64,000 nt of DNA. Origin: FEN-1219 sp964503125. GTDB lineage: Bacteria; Pseudomonadota; Gammaproteobacteria; Steroidobacterales; Rariloculaceae. Positions 59,386 to 64,000 of this stretch are shown piece after piece. The stretch is taken from positions 1 to 64,000 of the forward strand of contig CAZCZE010000068.1 in the NCBI GenBank assembly GCA_964503125.1. The letters are read 5' to 3'. Under the pieces are notes generated by a model. The model did not search any database, was not told the DNA's origin, and saw only the letters and a list, made by a program, of their open reading frames with translations. Numbering within the stretch: the stretch's first letter is position 1; every line of letters starts with the position of its first letter. Both the position numbers and the translations under genes were made by a program.

Positions 59386-59762
59386 GGGGCGGGCTCACAC
59401 TGGACGCAAGCGCTCTGGTCGCATTCGAGCGCAACGACCGGGGAGTGGTTGCCATCGTCGCTCGCGCGCAGCAGCTCGAGGTTCGTCTTGTGGCGCCGGC
59501 CGGCGTCGTAGGCCAGGTTTGGCGAGACGGCAGCCGGCAGGTGAGGCTCGCTCGCCTGCTCGGTTCGGACTTGGTCGAGGTCGTGCCACTCGACGACGAA
59601 CGCGCGCGCGCGGCGGGCCAGCTTTGCGGAGTCGCGGGCACACGCGATGTCATCGATGCGTCGGTCGTCTTGTGCGCCCGCGAACGCGGTCACGGCGTGT
59701 TGACGTCGGACGTCGATGACCTGGAGCGACTCGACCCGTCGTTGCGCTACGTGCGCGTCTGA
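59382..59762 (+). CDS. PIN-domain toxin (VapC-like)
   Basis: A 126-residue PIN-domain protein. The N-terminal Asp8 (LDASALVAFE), Asp89 and Asp92 (GTRDVIDASVVLCA) and Asp110 (LTSDVDDL) form the metal site of a VapC-type ribonuclease. The second-position acid is Gln45 in APAGVVGQVWRDG, a substitution shared with one actinobacterial-like VapC branch rather than a clear sign of loss. It is coupled to the antitoxin. The pair lies between the xylan-esterase gene and the oxidoreductase gene, which interrupts the sugar-utilisation cluster. Confidence 0.86.
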   Translation: MRGGLTLDASALVAFERNDRGVVAIVARAQQLEVRLVAPAGVVGQVWRDGSRQVRLARLLGSDLVEVVPLDDERARAAGQLCGVAGTRDVIDASVVLCARERGHGVLTSDVDDLERLDPSLRYVRV

Positions 59763-59799
59763 CGACGTCGCCGCAGCGAGCTGCGCGACCTGCGTCCTA

Positions 59800-60969
59800 T
59801 TACACGCCGACCCAGGCGCCGTTCCGCCGCGACGACGCCACGCACGCCTCGACGAACGCCACGCCTTTCACGCCGTCGTCGACGGTGGGGTAGAGCACCT
59901 TCGAATCGACGCGCACCCCGGATTTCTTTGCGTTGATCGCCGCGGCGGCCTCCGAGTAAAGATTCGCGAACGCTTCGAGATACCCTTCGGGGTGGCCCGA
60001 GGGAATCCGCGTCACGCGCGCCGCATCGGCGCCGGCGCCCGCGCCCGCCCGCGTCACGCGCCGCCGCGGTTCGCCGAGCTTCGACCAGTACAAGTAGTTC
60101 GGATCCTCCTGCGCCCACGTAAGCCCGCCCTTCGTGCCGTAGACACGGAGCTTGAGTCCGTTCTCCTGGCCGACCGCGACCTGGCTACACCAGAGCATGC
60201 CCTTGGCGCCGCCCTTGTAGCGCAGCAGCACGTGCGCGTTGTCGTCGAGCTTGCGGCCAGGCACGAATGTGTGGACGTCGGCGGCGAGCGACTCGAGCTC
60301 TAGACCCGTGACGAACTCCGCGAGATTGAACGCGTGCGTGCCGATGTCGCCCGTGGCGCCGCCCGCGCCCGAGCGCTTGGGATCGGTGCGCCACGCGGCC
60401 TGCTTCTGCCCCGTCTGCTCGAGCGGCTCGGCGAGCCAGTCTTGCGCGTACTCGACTTGCACGAGCCGAATCTTGCCGAGCACACCCCTGCGCACGAGCT
60501 CGCGCGCGTGGCGCACCAGCGGGTAGCCCGTGTAGTTGTGCGTGAGCATGAACAGCGCGTCGCTGTTCTCGACGAGCTTCGCGAGCTTCTTGGCGTCGGC
60601 GAGCGTGGCCGTGAGCGGCTTGTCGCAGATGACGTGGATGCCGCGCTTCAGGAACTCCTTCGCCACGGGGTAGTGCATGTGGTTCGGCGTGACGATCGCG
60701 ACGGCCTCGATGCCGTCCTTCAACCGCGCCTCGCGGCTCGCCATTTCCTTGAAGTCGCCGTAGGTGCGCTTGGGGTCGAGGCCGAGAGCTGCGCCGGACT
60801 GCCTCGAGCGCTCGGGTGTCGACGACAGCGCGCCGGCGACGAGCTCGAACTTGTCGTCGAGCCGCGCCGCGATGCGGTGCACGCCGCCGATGAAGGCGTC
60901 AATGCCGCCGCCGACCATGCCGAGCCTAATGCGCGGCGCGCGCTGCTCGGCCTTGCCTTCGATCGTCAT
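59800..60969 (-). CDS. Gfo/Idh/MocA family oxidoreductase
   Basis: A 389-residue NAD(P)-dependent dehydrogenase. The Rossmann part begins RLGMVGGGIDAFIGGVHRIAA; the consensus Lys-Pro is in HVICDKPLTATLADAKKL; the C-terminal catalytic half has GGATGDIGTHAFNLAEFVTG with the Asp and His. It is coupled to the isomerase/epimerase gene by an ATGA overlap that sets its start at 60969. Such pairs act on inositol-, glucoside- or oxo-sugar-type substrates; the sugar here is unknown. It and the partner follow xylA on the same strand. Confidence 0.88.
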   Translation of the reverse strand: MTIEGKAEQRAPRIRLGMVGGGIDAFIGGVHRIAARLDDKFELVAGALSSTPERSRQSGAALGLDPKRTYGDFKEMASREARLKDGIEAVAIVTPNHMHYPVAKEFLKRGIHVICDKPLTATLADAKKLAKLVENSDALFMLTHNYTGYPLVRHARELVRRGVLGKIRLVQVEYAQDWLAEPLEQTGQKQAAWRTDPKRSGAGGATGDIGTHAFNLAEFVTGLELESLAADVHTFVPGRKLDDNAHVLLRYKGGAKGMLWCSQVAVGQENGLKLRVYGTKGGLTWAQEDPNYLYWSKLGEPRRRVTRAGAGAGADAARVTRIPSGHPEGYLEAFANLYSEAAAAINAKKSGVRVDSKVLYPTVDDGVKGVAFVEACVASSRRNGAWVGV

Positions 60970-62024
60970 CGCGAGATCCCGAGCATGCGGCGGTTCGCGG
61001 CTTCGTCCGTGCCCGCGCCCGCGAAATCGTCGAACGCCTTCGCGGTGACGCGGATGATGTGCTCGCGCACGAACTTGGCGCCCTCGCGCGCGCCGTCCTC
61101 GGAGTGCTTGAGCGCGCACTCCCACTCGACGATGGCCCAGCCCGGAAAATCGTAGGCCGCGAACTTCGAGAAGATCGAGGTGAAGTCCACCTGGCCGTCG
61201 CCCGTCGAGCGGAACCGGCCCGCGCGATTGATCCAGCTCTGGTAGCCGCCGTACACACCCTGGCGCCCCGTCGGGTTGAACTCGGCGTCCTTGACGTGAA
61301 ACATCCGGATGCGGTCGTGATAGATGTCGATGTGCTCGAGGTAGTCGAGACACTGGAGCACGTAGTGCGAGGGGTCGAACAGCATGCAAGCGCGCCCGTG
61401 GCGGCCGGTGCGCTCGTAGAACATCTCGTAGGTCACGCCGTCGTGCAGGTCCTCGCCGGGGTGAATCTCGAAGCAGCAATCGACGCCGCACTCCTCGGCG
61501 TGATCGAGGATCGGCCGCCAGCGGCGCGCGAGCTCGTCGAACGCCGTCTCCACTAATCCCGCGGGGCGCTGCGGCCAGGGATAGAAGTACGGCCAGGCCA
61601 GCGCGCCCGAGAACGTGGCCATCGCGTTCAAGCCCAGATTGCGCGAGGCCGTGAGGCACTTCTTGACCTGATCGACGGCCCACTCGGTGCGCGCCTTCGG
61701 GTTGCCGCGCACGGCCGGCGCCGCGAAGCCGTCGAACGCCTCGTCGTAGGCCGGGTGCACGGCCACGAGCTGGCCTTGCAGGTGCGTCGAGAGCTCCGTG
61801 ACGGCGACGCCGTTCGCGCGCGCGACGCCCGCGATCTCGTCACAGTAGGTCTTCGAGGACGCCGCCTTGTCGAGATCGAACAGGCGCGCGTCCCAGCTCG
61901 GCACCTGCACGCCCACGTAGCCGCAGTCCGCGGCCCAGCGCGTGATCGCGCCCCAGGAGTTGAACGGTGCTTTGTCGCCCGCGAACTGCGCGAGAAAGAT
62001 GCCGGGGCCCTTGATCGTTCTCAT
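60966..62024 (-). CDS. Sugar phosphate isomerase/epimerase family protein
   Basis: A 352-residue TIM-barrel of the xylose-isomerase-like superfamily. GIFLAQFAGDKAPFNSWGAITRWAADCGYVGVQVPSWD opens the barrel; FEIHPGEDLHDGVTYEMFYERTG, LFDPSHYVLQCLDYLEHI, FHVKDAEFNPTGRQG and WECALKHSEDG carry the metal-site Glu, Asp/His and His residues. ATG 62024 follows xylA by ten bases, so the three genes xylA, epimerase and oxidoreductase are one operon. The earlier open frame comes from the shadow of xylA. Substrate is unknown. Confidence 0.88.
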   Translation of the reverse strand: MRTIKGPGIFLAQFAGDKAPFNSWGAITRWAADCGYVGVQVPSWDARLFDLDKAASSKTYCDEIAGVARANGVAVTELSTHLQGQLVAVHPAYDEAFDGFAAPAVRGNPKARTEWAVDQVKKCLTASRNLGLNAMATFSGALAWPYFYPWPQRPAGLVETAFDELARRWRPILDHAEECGVDCCFEIHPGEDLHDGVTYEMFYERTGRHGRACMLFDPSHYVLQCLDYLEHIDIYHDRIRMFHVKDAEFNPTGRQGVYGGYQSWINRAGRFRSTGDGQVDFTSIFSKFAAYDFPGWAIVEWECALKHSEDGAREGAKFVREHIIRVTAKAFDDFAGAGTDEAANRRMLGISR

Positions 62025-62034
62025 TCTGTTTCCC

Positions 62035-63342
62035 TTAGACGTAGCGATTGACGATGTTCTCGAGCAGCTCTTGCTTGCCGGAGCGCGGCTCGGGATTGGC
62101 TGTTTTGAGGACGCGCCGCTCGATGTCCACGAGCGAGACCTCGCCCGCGAGCAGCTTCCGCGCGTCGGCCGTGTCCCATGCCGCATAGCGCTCGCGCAGC
62201 GGCGCTTCGAGCGCGCCGTCCTCGAGCATCCCCGCCGCGGCGATCAGCGCGCGGGCACAGCAGTCCATGCCGCCGATGTGACCGATCAAGAGGTCCGCGG
62301 GCTCGAGCGACTGGCGGCGCAGCTTCGCGTCGAAGTTCGTGCCGCCCGTCGTGAAGCCGCCGCCCCCTAGGATCTGGTAGTACGCGAGCGCGGTGTCGAG
62401 CACGTTGTTCGGAAACTGATCCGTGTCCCAGCCCGACTGGTAGTCGTTACGGTTCATGTCGATCGAGCCGAAGATTCCGAGCGCGTTCGCGAGCGCGATC
62501 TCGTGATCGAACGAGTGGCCCGCGAGCACGGCGTGGCCGTGCTCGATGTTGACCTTGACCTCGCGCTCGAGGCCGTAGCGCTTCAAGAAGCCGTAGACGG
62601 ACCCGACGTCGAAGTCGTACTGATGCTTGGTCGGCTCCTGCGGTTTCGGCTCGATGAGGATCGTGCCCTGGAAGCCGATCTTGTGCTTGTAGTCGACGAC
62701 GAGGGAGAGGAACCGGCCGAGCTGATCGAGCTCGCGTTTCAGATCCGTGTTCAGCAGCGTCTCGTAGCCTTCGCGGCCGCCCCAGAGCACGTAGTTCGCG
62801 CCGTGAAGCCGCTGCGTCGCGTCGAGACAGGTCTTGACCGTCGCCGCCGCGAACGCGAACACGTCGGGGTCGGGATTCGTCGCGGCGCCCGCCATGTAGC
62901 GGCGGTGCGAGAACAGATTCGCCGTGCCCCAGAGCAGCTTCACGCCCGTCTCGGCTTGCTTGCGCTCGAGGTAGTCGATGGCCGCGGCGAGGTTGTTCGT
63001 GTTCTCGGCGAAGGTCGCGCCCTCGGGCCGCACGTCGGCGTCGTGGAAGCAGTAGAACGGCACGCCGAGGGTGGCGAACATCTCGAACGCGACGTCGGCT
63101 TTGCGCTTCGCGGCGTCCAGCGTGTCGCCGAACCACGGCCGCTCGAGTGTCTGGCCGCCGAACGCGTCACTGCCCGTCCAGACAAACGTGTGCCAGTAGC
63201 ACACTGCGAACCGCAAGTGATCTTCGAGGCGTTTGCCGAGCACGACGCGGTCCGCGTCGTACCAGCGGAACGCGAGCGGGTTCGTGCTCTCGGGCCCTTC
63301 GTATTGGATCTTGCCGATGTCGCCGAAGAAGCCGGTGGTCAT
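62035..63342 (-). CDS. xylA: Xylose isomerase
   Basis: A 435-residue enzyme of the long (class II) xylose isomerase type, converting xylose to xylulose. All family blocks are present: FAVCYWHTFVWTGSDAFGG with the catalytic His and Asp, FYCFHDADVRPEG, VKLLWGTANLFSHRRYMAGAATNPD, VLWGGREGYETLLNTDL, GTILIEPKPQEPTKHQYDFD with the metal Glu, and GSIDMNRNDYQSGWDTDQFP. It lies downstream of xylB in the same orientation (295-base gap) and is upstream of the isomerase/epimerase gene. Identification is clear. Confidence 0.96.
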   Translation of the reverse strand: MTTGFFGDIGKIQYEGPESTNPLAFRWYDADRVVLGKRLEDHLRFAVCYWHTFVWTGSDAFGGQTLERPWFGDTLDAAKRKADVAFEMFATLGVPFYCFHDADVRPEGATFAENTNNLAAAIDYLERKQAETGVKLLWGTANLFSHRRYMAGAATNPDPDVFAFAAATVKTCLDATQRLHGANYVLWGGREGYETLLNTDLKRELDQLGRFLSLVVDYKHKIGFQGTILIEPKPQEPTKHQYDFDVGSVYGFLKRYGLEREVKVNIEHGHAVLAGHSFDHEIALANALGIFGSIDMNRNDYQSGWDTDQFPNNVLDTALAYYQILGGGGFTTGGTNFDAKLRRQSLEPADLLIGHIGGMDCCARALIAAAGMLEDGALEAPLRERYAAWDTADARKLLAGEVSLVDIERRVLKTANPEPRSGKQELLENIVNRYV

Positions 63343-63486
63343 TGGCCAGGTGCTCCGTTCGTTTTTCTTTTTTCAGGTAGTGAAAACATTATCCCGGCAG
63401 CACACTCGTACGGCAAACGTACGGCGCTCTGCGATGCCGATTCACAGAATCGGCCACGGCCGGGCGCACGGGGAGCGGTCGTGCGT

Positions 63487-63554
63487 GCCACAGGCGGACG
63501 ACCTTGATGATCGACGACGATCTACTCGAACGCGCGCAGACGATCGAGCGGTGA
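63487..63554 (+). pseudogene. VapB-type antitoxin fragment
   Basis: A 16-codon frame from ATG 63507 (MIDDDLLERAQTIER), with the upstream in-frame codons RRTTL, reproduces the first strand and helix of VapB-type antitoxins (RTTLxIDDDLLERA). The frame stops at 63554 and no toxin follows. It lies in the 295-base gap between xylA and xylB, together with a copy of the CCCTCCGCGGAGGG palindrome at 63574-63587. The rest of the gap shows no gene; its xylA-proximal part has an AT-rich stretch that may be the xylA promoter. Confidence 0.45.
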
Positions 63555-63573
63555 AACCAATCCCGCGCCGGCG

Positions 63574-63587
63574 CCCTCCGCGGAGGG
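63574..63587. repeat. Copy of the 14-bp palindrome CCCTCCGCGGAGGG
   Basis: An exact copy of the palindrome that occurs twice at 33956-34051. Here it stands 20 bases after the antitoxin fragment and 50 bases before the end of xylB. It may be a small dispersed palindromic repeat in this genome; as a hairpin it could also end xylB transcription on the minus strand. Confidence 0.45.
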
Positions 63588-63637
63588 GTCCTCGAAATCA
63601 CCTTAACTACGTTCAGCTTCGGGCGAGTGTCGGAAGC

Positions 63638-64000
63638 TCAGCTCGCGCCGCGGATCGCGGGATAAAGCGCACGGTAGCGTTCGAGCGCCGCGGCGAACGC
63701 GGCCGTATGAGCCACATTCGGCTCGACGGTGTACGCCACGGCCGGGGCGGTGCAGACGGTCACCGGGTCCGCGCCCGTGGCGGCGATGAGCCCGAGCCGC
63801 GCCGCGCCGAACGCGGCGCCGAAGTCGCCGGCCACGGGCACGTCGACGGGCACGCCGAGCGCTGTCGCCAAGACCTCGAGCCAGTAGCGCGAGCGCGTGC
63901 CGCCGCCGACGGCAGCGACGCGCGCGATCTTCGTGCCCGCCGCGCGCAGCGCATCGCGGCTGTCGCAGAGCGCGAACGCCACGCCTTCGACGACGGCGCG
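63638..64000 (-). CDS. xylB: Xylulokinase, C-terminal part (5' end outside window)
   Basis: The frame is open to the window's edge on the minus strand, so the N-terminal part lies beyond it. The visible 120 residues have the C-terminal features of FGGY-family xylulokinase: RAVVEGVAFALCDSRDALRAAG, VAAVGGGTRSRYWLEVLATALGVPVDVP (with GGG of the ATP-binding loop), and FGAAFGAARLGLIAATG. The enzyme phosphorylates xylulose made by XylA. It precedes xylA on the same strand and completes the xylose route of the cluster. Confidence 0.9.
   Translation of the reverse strand, partial: RAVVEGVAFALCDSRDALRAAGTKIARVAAVGGGTRSRYWLEVLATALGVPVDVPVAGDFGAAFGAARLGLIAATGADPVTVCTAPAVAYTVEPNVAHTAAFAAALERYRALYPAIRGAS

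Noticed and set aside
59382..59762. Inactive PIN toxin because the second catalytic acid is Gln45
   Set aside because: The same residue appears typical of this VapC branch (VVxQVWR pattern), and the other acidic residues are intact, so loss of activity cannot be claimed.
63389..63601. Minus-strand 70-codon open frame between xylA and xylB
   Set aside because: No recognisable features; its region is better explained by an antitoxin fragment on the plus strand and a palindromic repeat.
1..64000. tRNA, rRNA, CRISPR array or phage genes
   Set aside because: None was found on reading both strands; no repeated spacer pattern, no cloverleaf with CCA-proximal TTCGA arm and no phage structural genes were seen.

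Overview
The window is a GC-rich chromosomal segment of a Gram-negative bacterium. Outer-membrane barrel proteins, TonB-free porin-like proteins, Tat and Sec signal peptides, lipoproteins and c-type haem motifs (CxxCH) are frequent. The SpeA/AguB polyamine genes, the small DUF6152 proteins and the tandem DUF1592-DUF1552-ankyrin genes suggest a gammaproteobacterium, possibly near the Steroidobacterales; that placement is inference from gene content. No rRNA, tRNA, CRISPR array or replication origin was seen. Genes are dense and many are coupled by ATGA/GTGA overlaps.

Layout. 1-2.9 kb: end of arginine decarboxylase (speA), N-carbamoylputrescine amidase and an MFS transporter. 3-9.4 kb: vanadium-haloperoxidase-like protein, a membrane TPR/TolB-like protein, a histidine-kinase fragment, a DUF885 hydrolase and a frameshifted universal stress protein. 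9.5-14 kb: DUF6152 proteins, a DUF5916/CBM9-like outer-membrane protein, an unknown exported protein, and a compact structured repeat element (9955-10169). 14-22.7 kb: amidohydrolase, Tat-exported MBL hydrolase, FMN alpha-hydroxy-acid dehydrogenase, a 989-residue ATP-grasp/M32 carboxypeptidase fusion, DUF1015 and an exported methyltransferase-like protein. 22.7-26.4 kb: cytochrome c, TetR, HtpX, LysR. 26.4-33.6 kb: haem/propeller protein, a trmO remnant, an EAL phosphodiesterase divergent from a cupredoxin-porin pair, and a carboxymuconolactone-decarboxylase-like protein. 33.7-38.4 kb: DUF222 remnant, DUF6152 and a partner, GST, and a haem-tagged outer-membrane barrel next to a di-haem lipoprotein.

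38.8-46.9 kb is the standout accessory region: eight co-directional genes, all overlapping or nearly touching, encoding a CDP-alcohol phosphotransferase, a glycosyltransferase, an isoprenylcysteine-methyltransferase-like membrane protein, two SAM methyltransferases, an LTA-synthase-like alkaline-phosphatase-fold membrane enzyme, a sulfotransferase-like capsule protein of AT-richer composition, and a glycosyltransferase-FkbM methyltransferase fusion. A remnant of an IS91-type transposase lies immediately after it. It looks like a horizontally acquired operon for a methylated, phospho-alcohol-decorated surface glycan.

47-53.8 kb: ankyrin, DUF1552 and DUF1592 genes in one operon, then an exported protein and a small membrane protein. 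53.8-64 kb: a xylan/glucuronoxylan side-chain and xylose locus (Na+/solute symporter, GH67 alpha-glucuronidase, SGNH esterase, Gfo/Idh oxidoreductase, sugar isomerase/epimerase, xylA, xylB), interrupted by an aspartyl protease and a VapBC-type toxin-antitoxin pair.
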